Assembly: GCF_041346925.1 (NCBI RefSeq)
Contig: NZ_CP166840.1
Span: 1,550,001 to 1,614,000, forward strand
From: Agaribacterium sp. ZY112
GTDB lineage: Bacteria > Pseudomonadota > Gammaproteobacteria > Pseudomonadales > Cellvibrionaceae
DNA length: 64,000 nt
Direction of reading: 5' to 3'
Below, piece by piece: positions 33,848-42,147 of the stretch. Every line of letters begins with the position of its first letter. The stretch's first letter is position 1. A program made the translations under genes and the position numbers. The notes under the pieces were generated by a model. It was not told the origin of the DNA, ran no database searches, and saw only the letters and a list, made by a program, of their open reading frames with translations.

Positions 33848-36448
33848 ATGCTGAATTCTTTGAGTCTAAATACTAAGATTATCGCGTTGGCGCTGCTTTG
33901 TGTATTGCCGGTAATGTTGGTAATTAGCCTATTGTTCTACGAGCAACAGAGCTTGCTTGGGCGTGATAAGGCGATGCTTAAGGAGATGGCTACAGAGTTG
34001 GTCATTGCTGAGCTTGAGCGAGAGTTAGTGCTGCGAGAGCAGGTATTAGAGGGCTTGTTGTCTAAAAATAAAACAGGAGATTTCTTTACCTATCAAAACA
34101 ACGCTAGCGCGCAGCCTCCAAGTTCACATATTTTGCATGCCGATAACAAAAAAGCGGCTACAGATCGGCAGCTATTGAAGCCAAGTTTTATCCTTACTGC
34201 CGATGTAAATGGCCGTTTATTGGAGAGTATGGAGGCTGATCCTTTACTTAAGGATTTACAGCAAGGTTTAACGCAGCCCCTTGTTTTAGGTCGTCCACAA
34301 CTGGTTTTCCTACAGGGTAAAGCCTATCTGTTATTGAGCGTGCCTTTTCAGCCCTTCTTCTCAGCCCCAAGGCCGCTTCATGCAGCCTCAGCCATTTCGA
34401 AGACTGCATGGCTGTTATCCCTAAGCGAACTTGGCTCGATATTAACACTGTGGTTTGAACAGCATGAACCGATTAGTTTTCGGCTACGTGCCAGCGGTTA
34501 TGGTGTGCCTGAAAAGGATGCTGACGGGGGTGTTAGCGTTGATTCAGAAAGTGCTGCTAGCATGCAGTATTCTGGCTCGACGGGTATTGTTTTTAATAGT
34601 CTGGCGAGCGAAGGAGGGGAGATCAGTTCAAGCCAAGAATTTGAAGTACGGGGCCTTCCTTTTAAGTTGGACTTTAATGGCGACTTGTTAAAAGTGGAGC
34701 GCGTTGCCATTTTTCCCGCGATGATCGCCTTATTGCTATTTCTGTGTGTGGCCTTGGCTGGCGCTGTTCATTACTTTCTTATTCGTAGAGTCAATGAATT
34801 AAATGATGTTGCCAAGGCTTATGCCAGTGGAGATTATGATAGTCGCGTTAAAGCTCGAGGTGATGATGAAATTGCTCAGTTGGGTTATAGCTTAAATGGC
34901 ATGTGTGCGGAGATAAGCCAGGCTCAACTCTACCTTAAAAAAATGGTCGAAGTGAGAACTCAAGAGGCTAAGCAAGCCGTTGAAAGATTACATGCCATTT
35001 TGTCTTCCGTGAATGATGCCATTATCTCGATTAATGTTGATGGTGAAATTTTGTCTTTTAATCGTTCTGCGGAGCGAATTTTTGCTTACACCGAAAAAGA
35101 TATACTTGGTAAAAGCGTTAATCTATTAATGCCTTTTACGTTCTCTGTTAAACACGACGCTTATGTTAAAAACTCACATATAGAGCCTAATCATCGCCAT
35201 AACATATGGGGGAAAGAACGAAAACTAGAGGGCAAGCGACAAACAGGTGAAACATTTCCCGTCTCTATTGCTGTAACACGAGTATGCACAGATGGTGATG
35301 TGTTTTATACAAGCGTGATACGAGATTTAAGCGAACAACAGGCTACAGAGCGAAAACTGGCAGAAAAGGAACGCTTATTTAATACCGCAATTCATACTTC
35401 CTCGCAGCCTTTTATTATTATGAGTGCGGATGGGAAATTAATGGAGGTGAATCAAGCAATGTGCTCTTGGCTTGGTTATGAACTCGAAGATTTAATGTTA
35501 CAGCGTCTTCCTGAACTTGTTTCTGATAAGCATAGAGTGGCGAATGACTCTTGCTTATCAAAAATGCGGATCGGCGAATTAACAACCGTCGTTAGAGAAG
35601 AGCAATATATCAGGCGAGATGAGTGTTTAGTATGGGGACTCATGTCGGCTACTGCCGTACAAGATGAGCAAGGTGCGGTTGCTTTATTAGTAGCACAAAT
35701 TACAGACATCGATGAAAGCAAACGCCTTGCTTTAGAGTTAGAGCAGCGCAATAAAGAATTAGAACGCAGCAATTCCGACCTAGATCAATTTGCGTATATT
35801 GCTTCTCATGACTTAAAGTCACCTTTAAATGCCATAAAGAAAATTGTTAGTTGGATTGAAGAAGACGGCAAAGAGCAGTTAAGTGAGGTCAGTCTAGATA
35901 ATATTCACTTGCTGAAAAATCGAACAGATCGAATGATGACTCTACTTAATGATTTACTGTTGTACAGTAAAGTGGGGCGCTTTGAGAGAGAGCCTGAATG
36001 TGTAGAGTTACACACATTATGCAGCAGCATCTTTGATATATTAGACAAACCAGAAGACTTTGATTTACAAGTCGAAGAATTCGAGCTCTGTGTACCCCGA
36101 GTGCCATTTGAATTGGTATTGCGAAACTTAATGAGCAACGCAATTAAGCATTACGAGGGAAGTGGCGGTCGTTTACATATTAGCGTGGGCCGTCAGCGGG
36201 GGTTTTACGTATTGCGAGTTGCCGATAATGGTCCGGGCATTGCACCGGAATTACAAAATAAAGCTTTGGAAATGTTTCAAACTTTAAAACCACGTGACAC
36301 CACCGAAGGCAGTGGCATGGGCTTGGCATTGGTTAAAAAAACAGTTGAGTATTTTAATGGATCTCTTGAAATTGATTCTGATGGTCAGAGGGGAACCACG
36401 ATGGTGGTCTATTGGCCTGAGTTAGAGTCGGTAGCGGCAGGAAAATAG
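33848..36448 (+). CDS. membrane histidine kinase with HAMP and two PAS domains
   Basis: I chose ATG 33848 over TTG 33842, giving 866 residues. TM1 near 7-30, a roughly 250-residue periplasmic domain, TM2 (MIALLLFLCVALAGAVHYFL), HAMP (YASGDYDSRVKARGDDEIAQ), two PAS domains (near 385-490 and 515-615), a Gln/Glu/Arg-rich coil, and a DHp with H654 in YIASHDLKSPLNAI. The CA domain has intact N, G1 and G2 boxes (NLMSNAIKHYEGSG, VADNGPGIAPE, GSGMGLALVKK). It ends 1 nt before the response-regulator gene, so the two form a pair linking an envelope signal to c-di-GMP. Confidence 0.9.
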   Translation: MLNSLSLNTKIIALALLCVLPVMLVISLLFYEQQSLLGRDKAMLKEMATELVIAELERELVLREQVLEGLLSKNKTGDFFTYQNNASAQPPSSHILHADNKKAATDRQLLKPSFILTADVNGRLLESMEADPLLKDLQQGLTQPLVLGRPQLVFLQGKAYLLLSVPFQPFFSAPRPLHAASAISKTAWLLSLSELGSILTLWFEQHEPISFRLRASGYGVPEKDADGGVSVDSESAASMQYSGSTGIVFNSLASEGGEISSSQEFEVRGLPFKLDFNGDLLKVERVAIFPAMIALLLFLCVALAGAVHYFLIRRVNELNDVAKAYASGDYDSRVKARGDDEIAQLGYSLNGMCAEISQAQLYLKKMVEVRTQEAKQAVERLHAILSSVNDAIISINVDGEILSFNRSAERIFAYTEKDILGKSVNLLMPFTFSVKHDAYVKNSHIEPNHRHNIWGKERKLEGKRQTGETFPVSIAVTRVCTDGDVFYTSVIRDLSEQQATERKLAEKERLFNTAIHTSSQPFIIMSADGKLMEVNQAMCSWLGYELEDLMLQRLPELVSDKHRVANDSCLSKMRIGELTTVVREEQYIRRDECLVWGLMSATAVQDEQGAVALLVAQITDIDESKRLALELEQRNKELERSNSDLDQFAYIASHDLKSPLNAIKKIVSWIEEDGKEQLSEVSLDNIHLLKNRTDRMMTLLNDLLLYSKVGRFEREPECVELHTLCSSIFDILDKPEDFDLQVEEFELCVPRVPFELVLRNLMSNAIKHYEGSGGRLHISVGRQRGFYVLRVADNGPGIAPELQNKALEMFQTLKPRDTTEGSGMGLALVKKTVEYFNGSLEIDSDGQRGTTMVVYWPELESVAAGK

Positions 36449-36449
36449 T

Positions 36450-38171
36450 ATGCGCATACTGATAGTTGATGACGACATGGTCGATAGACAAATTGTTAAG
36501 CGAGCTTTGGCTTTGGGCTCCATGTCTTATGAATTAGTGGAGGCTGAGACAGTTGATGAGGGTTTGGCCAAGTTTGAGCAAGGCAAGTTTGATCTTGTGC
36601 TTATTGATTTTCGTATGCCGGGCAAAGACGGTATTGAACTGGTACTAACTATTCGAGATACCTATAGCGATCGACGCTCTGCTATTGTCATGATGAGCAA
36701 CAGCGAAGATGAACAAGTGGCACTTGATGCTATTCGTGCAGGAGCTCAAGATTTTATCCTTAAAAACGAAATTTCAGCTTCTCGTTTACGCCGATCAATT
36801 TTACACGCACAGACTCGCTTTGAATTAGAGCAGCAGTTGCAAGAGAGTTATACCAAGCTTAAACAGCTAGCTGAAAGGGATGCTTTAACGGGGCTTGCAA
36901 ATCGCCATTTATTCGATGAGTCCTTAAAGTTAAGTATTGCCAATAATAAACGCGGAGAGCACAAGCTTGCCTTATTGTTGATTGATTTGGATAATTTTAA
37001 ATATGTAAATGATAGTTTTGGTCACGATGTTGGTGATTTATTGTTACAGAGGGTAGTGAAGCGTATCCATTCCTGTTTGCGTGGAAGTGAGTTATTTGCT
37101 CGTTTGGGAGGAGATGAGTTTGCTATTAGTTTGTCTAATCTGTCTTCAGCCAATGATGCAAGCAGAGTCGCGCAGCGTATTCTTTTAGTATTAGAAAAGC
37201 CTTTTGAAATTAATGGCCGCTCTTTTACTTCTGGAGCAAGTATTGGCATTGCCTTACACCCTGATAACGGTTTGAGCTCAGAAGATGTGGTGAAAAATGC
37301 CGACATTGCTATGTATAGGGCTAAGAAAAAAGGGAAAAATCAAGCCTGCTTTTTTGAAGAAGAAATGCAGCAGCAATTCGCCTCGCGCCATCAGGTAGAG
37401 CAAGATTTGCGTTTTGCTATAGATAACGAGCAGTTTGTTTTAACTTATCAGCCTGTGTATTCGGCTCTAAGTCATGAGTTAGGTGGCTATGAAGTTTTTT
37501 TGAAGTGGCAAGACGAACTTGGTTATCATGATCCGTCAGAATTTTTACCAATTGCTGAAGAGTCTCGACTGATTTTGCAGCTTGGCCGTTGGCTGATTGA
37601 AAAAACCATTGCTCAGCAAGCGAAGTGGGCCATAGAGCATGGGCATAAAGCCTTTATGTCTATTAATTTAAGCCCAGTACAATTAGCTGATAAAAGCCTG
37701 CCCGATTTATTGGTTGAGTTGTTTGAGCGCTACCAAACGACAGCAGATAATTTTATTTTTGAGATATCAGAACTTGCTTTAGCGGGGGTGGAAAAAGATG
37801 TTAGAGCTTGTATCGATCATCTAAGGGGCTTGGGTTGTAAGGTGGCCTTGGGTGACTTTGGTGCTGGTTTATCTTCCATTGCTAATTTGCGCGATTTCCC
37901 TTTCGATCTAATAAAAATCGAACGCAGTTTTTTACCTTCAGATACAAGCAGTAAGCAAGATAAGGCCTTGTTTGAAAGTGTGGTGAAAATGATTCAAGCC
38001 TTGGAGTTTGAAACCGTCGTGGTTGGCACTGAGACCGTTGAGCAGGTTGAGCTCTGTTGTGATTTAGGTATTAATCAATTGCAGGGCCACTTCTTTGCCC
38101 GTGCTGAATCTGCCGATTACATCGAAAATAATTATTTGATGCGTAATTTTCAAGATAATCAGGCTCTTTAA
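36450..38171 (+). CDS. REC-GGDEF-EAL response regulator, EAL probably degenerate
   Basis: 573 residues. REC: DDD at 7-9, phospho-Asp D53 and Lys near 105. GGDEF: intact active site GGDEF at 220-224 (LFARLGGDEFAIS), with the upstream I-site RxxD altered to R211-G-S-E214. EAL: the signature is EVF (348-350), DDFG is GDFG (468-471), KID is KIE (489-491), and the E-G-V-E loop is TETVE. It therefore probably makes c-di-GMP, with the EAL acting as a sensor or being inert. Phosphorylation by the preceding kinase is expected. The nearest PilZ proteins in the window are at 7612-8325. Confidence 0.92.
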   Translation: MRILIVDDDMVDRQIVKRALALGSMSYELVEAETVDEGLAKFEQGKFDLVLIDFRMPGKDGIELVLTIRDTYSDRRSAIVMMSNSEDEQVALDAIRAGAQDFILKNEISASRLRRSILHAQTRFELEQQLQESYTKLKQLAERDALTGLANRHLFDESLKLSIANNKRGEHKLALLLIDLDNFKYVNDSFGHDVGDLLLQRVVKRIHSCLRGSELFARLGGDEFAISLSNLSSANDASRVAQRILLVLEKPFEINGRSFTSGASIGIALHPDNGLSSEDVVKNADIAMYRAKKKGKNQACFFEEEMQQQFASRHQVEQDLRFAIDNEQFVLTYQPVYSALSHELGGYEVFLKWQDELGYHDPSEFLPIAEESRLILQLGRWLIEKTIAQQAKWAIEHGHKAFMSINLSPVQLADKSLPDLLVELFERYQTTADNFIFEISELALAGVEKDVRACIDHLRGLGCKVALGDFGAGLSSIANLRDFPFDLIKIERSFLPSDTSSKQDKALFESVVKMIQALEFETVVVGTETVEQVELCCDLGINQLQGHFFARAESADYIENNYLMRNFQDNQAL

Positions 38172-38183
38172 TTATTTTTTGCT

Positions 38184-38213
38184 AACCAGTTTGGCTAACG
38201 AGCCAAACTGGTT
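38184..38213. terminator. bidirectional-position terminator hairpin between convergent genes
   Basis: Perfect 13-bp stem AACCAGTTTGGCT / AGCCAAACTGGTT with loop AACG, between the convergent GGDEF-EAL gene and panB. The plus-strand downstream side is T-rich (GCTTTCGCTTTTC). Confidence 0.8.
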
Positions 38214-38225
38214 GCTTTCGCTTTT

Positions 38226-39041
38226 CTATTTAAAAATATGTTCGTCAGCGGGAAAAGCGCCGTTTTTAACATCTTGCACATAGTTAGCCATCGCATCGGG
38301 GATGTCTTTACTTTCGAGCAGGAAGTTTTTCGAGAATTTGGGTGGCTGAGCGGTCAAGCCGAGAATGTCATTGATAACCAGTACCTGAGCATCACAGTCG
38401 CGTCCGGCACCAATGCCGATGGTAGGAATACGCATTTGCGCACTGATTTCACAGGCCAGTTCATCGGGCACACATTCTAATAGCAGTATATCGGCGCCTG
38501 CAGCTTCAAGTACTTGGGCGTCTTTAATTAACTGTTGTGCGCTGTCTTTGTCGCGGCCCTGTACTCTGAAACCACCAAACTTATTTACTGATTGCGGAGT
38601 TAAACCTATGTGTGCACATACTGGGATGCCGCGATCACTAAGCTGTTTTACTGTGTCTGCTGCCCATTCACCGCCTTCTAATTTGACTAAGTGAGCCCCT
38701 GCTTGCATTAAACGGGCGGCATTGCGCATCGCTTGATCAATAGTTGCATAGCTCATAAAAGGCATGTCTCCCATGATCAAACACTTGTTGGTGCCGCGGC
38801 TGACGGCTTCAACGTGGTAGATCATGTGCTCCATGGTAACGGGCACCGTACTGTCAAAACCTAGAACGGTCATGCCGAGGCTGTCACCAACAAGGATCAC
38901 TTCGACACCGCTTTGCTCAGCCATGGCGGCCATGGGGGCGTCATAGAGGGCGACAGTGACAAACTTTTGTTTGTTTTCTTTCATTTTCTTAAGCGTTAGC
39001 AGGGTAGTCGCTTTGCTTAAGGCGGTAGAGGCGTAACTCAT
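38226..39041 (-). CDS. panB: 3-methyl-2-oxobutanoate hydroxymethyltransferase
   Basis: 271 residues, 15 nt after the deoxynucleoside-kinase gene. PanB landmarks are EVILVGDSLGMTVLGFDSTV, the PVTMEHMIYH helix, GDMPFMSYAT, and GIPVCAHIGLTPQSVNKFGG, with GIGAGRDCDAQVLV near the end. It transfers a hydroxymethyl group from methylene-tetrahydrofolate to 2-oxoisovalerate, the first committed step of pantothenate synthesis. Its usual partner panC does not follow; the next gene converges on it. Confidence 0.97.
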   Translation of the reverse strand: MSYASTALSKATTLLTLKKMKENKQKFVTVALYDAPMAAMAEQSGVEVILVGDSLGMTVLGFDSTVPVTMEHMIYHVEAVSRGTNKCLIMGDMPFMSYATIDQAMRNAARLMQAGAHLVKLEGGEWAADTVKQLSDRGIPVCAHIGLTPQSVNKFGGFRVQGRDKDSAQQLIKDAQVLEAAGADILLLECVPDELACEISAQMRIPTIGIGAGRDCDAQVLVINDILGLTAQPPKFSKNFLLESKDIPDAMANYVQDVKNGAFPADEHIFK

Positions 39042-39056
39042 GATGGGGTCTCGCAG

Positions 39057-39734
39057 TTAAAACATGGCCGACTTTGGGTTGTAGTAGTGGCGGCCCGAGC
39101 GAATATTCAACATATATTGGACTAGGTCTTGGTAGTCCTGCTCGTTGTTTGTCCAGTCTATTTCGGTTGCATTAATGATTAGCAAAGGGCTTTGATCATA
39201 AAAATGGAAAAAGCGTGCATAGGCATCATTTAATGCGTTGAGGTAGTCGTTGCTAATTTTTTGTTCATTGGCAGCACCACGGCTTTCAATACGGCTCTGT
39301 AACACATCTATAGGTGCTTGAAGGTAGATAACTAAATCGGGTATCGGCGCTTCAATGTGCATTTGTTTATGCACTTGTTGATAGAGTTCGTGCTCGTCTT
39401 TATCTAGGGTGATCTCGGCAAAGAGAGGGTCCTTATCGATGAGGAAGTCGGCAACATGGGCGCTCTCAAACAGCTCGCCACGGTGCAGCTCATTGAGCTG
39501 CTGTACTCGCTGAAACAAAAAAAACAGTTGGGTAGGTAGGGCGCTATTGCTTTCATTATTGTAAAAGCGCTCTAAAAATGGGTTGTCCTCGACTTGTTCC
39601 AGTAAGGTTTCATAGTTTAGTGTTTCAGCTAGGCGTTTGGCGAGTGAGGTTTTGCCAACACCAATACAGCCTTCGATAGCGATATAGGGGCGTTTTTGGT
39701 TTGTTAGCTCATCCGTGTTGGGGCTGTCACTCAC
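39057..39734 (-). CDS. deoxynucleoside kinase (deoxyadenosine/deoxycytidine/deoxyguanosine type)
   Basis: GTG start in a GTGA overlap with the folK stop; 225 residues. A P-loop GCIGVGKTSLAKRLAE and the DFLIDKDPLFAEITLD segment (equivalent to the D-x-x-x-x-K-D-x-x-F pattern), plus DLVIYLQAPIDVLQSRIESR (lid Arg), define the dCK/dGK family. It phosphorylates deoxynucleosides for salvage; the base specificity is not deducible. It lies inserted between folK and panB, where Pseudomonas has these two genes adjacent. Confidence 0.9.
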   Translation of the reverse strand: MSDSPNTDELTNQKRPYIAIEGCIGVGKTSLAKRLAETLNYETLLEQVEDNPFLERFYNNESNSALPTQLFFLFQRVQQLNELHRGELFESAHVADFLIDKDPLFAEITLDKDEHELYQQVHKQMHIEAPIPDLVIYLQAPIDVLQSRIESRGAANEQKISNDYLNALNDAYARFFHFYDQSPLLIINATEIDWTNNEQDYQDLVQYMLNIRSGRHYYNPKSAMF

Positions 39735-40231
39735 TCGCTTTCCTCACTTGCCTTTAATTGCCAAAGGCCGCCATCAGAAAGCTGGGAAGCCAAGGTTTCT
39801 ATACGGCCTAAACCCTCAATTTCAAGCTCTGGGTTTAGCTCGCGCCAAGGCCATAATACAAAATTTCGTTCAGCAATTCTTGGGTGCGGCAGCATTAATT
39901 CTGCTTGGTTGCTGTTGCGCCCTTCGAACCAAAGTAGGTCTAGGTCTAGGGTGCGAGCCCCCCAGCGAATAATGCGCTTGCGCCCGCAGTCGGCTTCGAT
40001 CTTGTGAAAGCAAGCCAATAGATCTTCTGCACTGAGTTCGGTCTGTAATTCAGCTACGCCGTTAACGTAGTCGGGTTGTTCGCCTGGGCCTACGGCGGTG
40101 CTGCCGTACCAAGACGAGCGCCGAAGAAACTGAATATCGGGGTTTTGTTTGAGTTGCTCTATGGCATACTGCAATTGCTCAAGGGGCTGGTTTAAGTTCG
40201 CACCTAGCCCACAGTAGGCAAGTTTAGTCAT
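39731..40231 (-). CDS. folK: 7,8-dihydro-6-hydroxymethylpterin pyrophosphokinase
   Basis: I chose ATG 40231, which overlaps the pcnB stop by 8 nt and starts TKLAYCGLGANLNQPLEQL, the usual FolK N-terminus; a longer in-frame start at 40294 lies inside pcnB. The 166-residue protein has YGSTAVGPGEQPDYVNGVAE, then the HPPK signature RWGARTLDLDLLWFE. It transfers pyrophosphate from ATP to the pterin in folate synthesis. Translation is likely coupled to pcnB and to the deoxynucleoside-kinase gene. Confidence 0.95.
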   Translation of the reverse strand: MTKLAYCGLGANLNQPLEQLQYAIEQLKQNPDIQFLRRSSWYGSTAVGPGEQPDYVNGVAELQTELSAEDLLACFHKIEADCGRKRIIRWGARTLDLDLLWFEGRNSNQAELMLPHPRIAERNFVLWPWRELNPELEIEGLGRIETLASQLSDGGLWQLKASEESE

Positions 40232-41579
40232 GTTGAGGCTTATTGGTTTTGCGTCGGCGTGTGCGTGGCTTGCGTCGTTTTCGAGGTGTGCCACTGTTTT
40301 TGGCTTGTTCTAATAGAGCTTGGCGCTGTTCTTCATTGCCAAATTGGAATTCCGTCCACCACTGGCCGAGTTGAGCTAGATCTTCGCCGCTTTGCTCACG
40401 CAATAAAACAAAGTCGTAAGCGGCGCGAAAGCGCGGGTGCTCAAGTAAGCTTGTTGCGCGGCGTTCATCGCGCTTTGGAAGGCGTAATTGTAAAGTCCAA
40501 ATTTCACGCATGGGTATCAAGAAACGCTTCGGAATAGCCGTTCGTTGCAGCTGTTCAGAGATGACACCGGTCGCGGCACGGTTCATCAGCTCTTGTTCTC
40601 CGCCTCGGTGTTGGGTGCGCATGGCTTCCATTTGTTCTTGTAGTTGAGGCCATAAGAATGCTGCGTAGATAAATGCTGGAGTGACACGTTTGTTTTGAGC
40701 AAGGCGTTGATCTGTATTCGCTGCTGCGCAGCGCAAGAGTTTTTGAGCCTGTTCATTGTTGCCACAGAGTACCTTGGAGGCAGCAGGGAATAAGTGTTCC
40801 AGAAGGTGGAAGTTATGTAACTCTTCAAGAATCCTTTCAGCTTTGCCACTTAAAAAGAGTTTTAGAACCTCTTCAAATAGGCGTGCGGAAGGAATTTCTA
40901 GCAGGTAATTACTGTGTTCTCTAATTGGCTGCTCAGTTGCTTCGTCGAGTTCGAATCCGAGTTTGCTCTTAAAGCGTATGGCCCGCAACATGCGCACTGG
41001 ATCTTCTTTATAGCGAGCATCTGGATCGCCAATGATGCTCAGCTTTCGCTGCTGCAAGTCTTCAAGGCCGTTGCAGTAATCGATAATGCTTTCGCTGCTT
41101 GGGTCGTAATACAGAGCGTTGATGCTGAAATCTCGACGAAAAGCGTCGGAGCGTAAATCCCCATAGACGTTGTCGCGTAATAATATGCCTTTATCGCTTT
41201 GTACGGCATGGCGCTTGCCCGCTGCGTCATCGTGCGAGCCGCGAAAGGTGGTGACTTCAAGGACTTCTCGGCCCATGCGCACATGTACAATTTTAAAGCG
41301 GCGGCCAATAATGCGGGCGCGTTTAAAGACGTGTTGCACTTGTTCGGGCGTGGCATTGGTTGCTACATCGAAGTCTTTTGGGTGGCCACCGAGTAAGGTG
41401 TCTCTTACGCCGCCGCCAACTAAGTATGCTTCCCAGCCGGCCTCTTGTAGCTGTTCGATCACTCGCAAAGCATTGTAGCTGAGGTCTCGTTTCTTAATGC
41501 CGTGAATATCCACACCGATTAGACGGGGTTCTGTGGCAGCGTTGTCTGAGCGAAATAAGTTTTTTAATTTTCTAAGCAT
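40224..41579 (-). CDS. pcnB: poly(A) polymerase I
   Basis: 451 residues. Nucleotidyltransferase motifs are AYLVGGGVRDTLLGGHPKDF with the catalytic DFD in HPKDFDVAT, and the second Asp in FSINALYYDPS. The head is DIHGIKKRDLSYNALRVIEQ and the tail is strongly basic (RKRRKPRTRRRKTNKPQHD), as expected for RNA binding. It adds poly(A) tails to RNA and promotes decay. In Pseudomonas the crcZ RNA gene precedes pcnB; here the gap upstream (41580-42402) also holds a CrcZ-like element. Confidence 0.97.
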   Translation of the reverse strand: MLRKLKNLFRSDNAATEPRLIGVDIHGIKKRDLSYNALRVIEQLQEAGWEAYLVGGGVRDTLLGGHPKDFDVATNATPEQVQHVFKRARIIGRRFKIVHVRMGREVLEVTTFRGSHDDAAGKRHAVQSDKGILLRDNVYGDLRSDAFRRDFSINALYYDPSSESIIDYCNGLEDLQQRKLSIIGDPDARYKEDPVRMLRAIRFKSKLGFELDEATEQPIREHSNYLLEIPSARLFEEVLKLFLSGKAERILEELHNFHLLEHLFPAASKVLCGNNEQAQKLLRCAAANTDQRLAQNKRVTPAFIYAAFLWPQLQEQMEAMRTQHRGGEQELMNRAATGVISEQLQRTAIPKRFLIPMREIWTLQLRLPKRDERRATSLLEHPRFRAAYDFVLLREQSGEDLAQLGQWWTEFQFGNEEQRQALLEQAKNSGTPRKRRKPRTRRRKTNKPQHD

Positions 41580-41690
41580 AGGCAGTGTAACGAGGGGCCA
41601 TCCTAGTTGGTAGGGCTCGTGAATTGGCGGATTCTACCACAGCTTGAGCGGAGGCGGCATTTGAGTGTCGTTAACAGTGTTTGAGGTCGG
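41580..41690 (-). promoter_or_regulatory. probable pcnB promoter region
   Basis: 111 bases between the CrcZ-like RNA terminator and the pcnB ATG. No ORF. Its own pcnB promoter is expected here because the upstream RNA ends at a strong terminator; specific boxes were not assigned. Confidence 0.35.
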
Positions 41691-41722
41691 AAACGAAAAC
41701 GGGAAAGCATAGGCTTTCCCGT
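41691..41722 (-). terminator. Rho-independent terminator of the CrcZ-like RNA
   Basis: On the minus strand the stem ACGGGAAAGC / GCTTTCCCGT has loop CTAT and is followed by TTTCGTTT. It separates the RNA from pcnB. Confidence 0.92.
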
Positions 41723-41875
41723 CGAATTCGGTTTTTATTCTTATTTAAAGATATTCAACATCCATGTCCGATATAGCTGCTTTTTCAAGCCTGACCTTTC
41801 CAAAGGTTCGCAAGTCGGTTCTACGTCGTTTTTTGTTCTTTATTGTTATTTTTAGTTGTTAATCAGTTTTCTATA

Positions 41876-41938
41876 TTTTTATTATTTATTGTTGTTATGT
41901 CAGTTATTTGTCTTTTTTATTATTTATTGTTGTTATGT
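41876..41938. repeat. exact 25-bp direct repeat within the CrcZ-like RNA
   Basis: The 25-base TTTTTATTATTTATTGTTGT(TATGT) occurs at 41876-41900 and again at 41914-41938, 38 nt apart. On the minus strand each copy starts ACATAACAACAATAAATAA, i.e. a CA-motif block. Confidence 0.95.
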
Positions 41939-42033
41939 AAGTAGTTTGTCTTTTCTTATTATTGTTTATTGTTCTTATTAGCTATGTTGTCTTTTGTTTT
42001 TATTCTTTATTGTTTTTATTATGTCGCTAATAA

Positions 42034-42050
42034 GAGCATGTGGCGTGCCA
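42034..42050 (-). promoter_or_regulatory. sigma-54 promoter (-24/-12) for the CrcZ-like RNA
   Basis: Read on the minus strand: TGGCACGCCACATGCTC. GG and GC are separated by exactly 10 nt, and TGGCACG-N4-ATGCT matches the consensus TGGCACG-N4-TTGCT at all but one base. The predicted start is about 42025. Confidence 0.88.
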
Positions 42051-42147
42051 ATATATAAAAAGCCAATTAAAACAACTGGTTAGCTTGTTTGGGGGCTGTT
42101 CTTATTCCCTTTTGGAATGGTGGGTCGTTACCATATGTGCCGAGGTT

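Larger units (their letters stand above)
41691..42025 (-). ncRNA. crcZ: CrcZ-like Hfq/Crc-titrating small RNA (predicted)
   Basis: About 335 nt predicted from a sigma-54 start near 42025 to the terminator at 41691. The transcript is extremely rich in AANAANAA (CA) motifs, in at least six clusters: 41991-42020, 41951-41979, 41912-41935, 41875-41897, 41829-41860 and 41731-41746. Two clusters are an exact 25-nt repeat. A small ACCTTTGGAAAGGT hairpin lies near 41794-41807. CA motifs are the known targets of Hfq with Crc, and this sits between cbrB and pcnB exactly as crcZ does in Pseudomonas. No ORF explains the region. Inferred: CbrB-driven decoy RNA relieving catabolite repression. Presence of Crc elsewhere in the genome is not shown. 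Confidence 0.82.

Noticed and set aside
41830..42030. T-rich tandem repeats resembling a CRISPR array or satellite
   Set aside because: Repeat units are irregular, spacers are not of uniform length, and the content is explained by AANAAN motifs of an RNA on the opposite strand. No cas gene is present.
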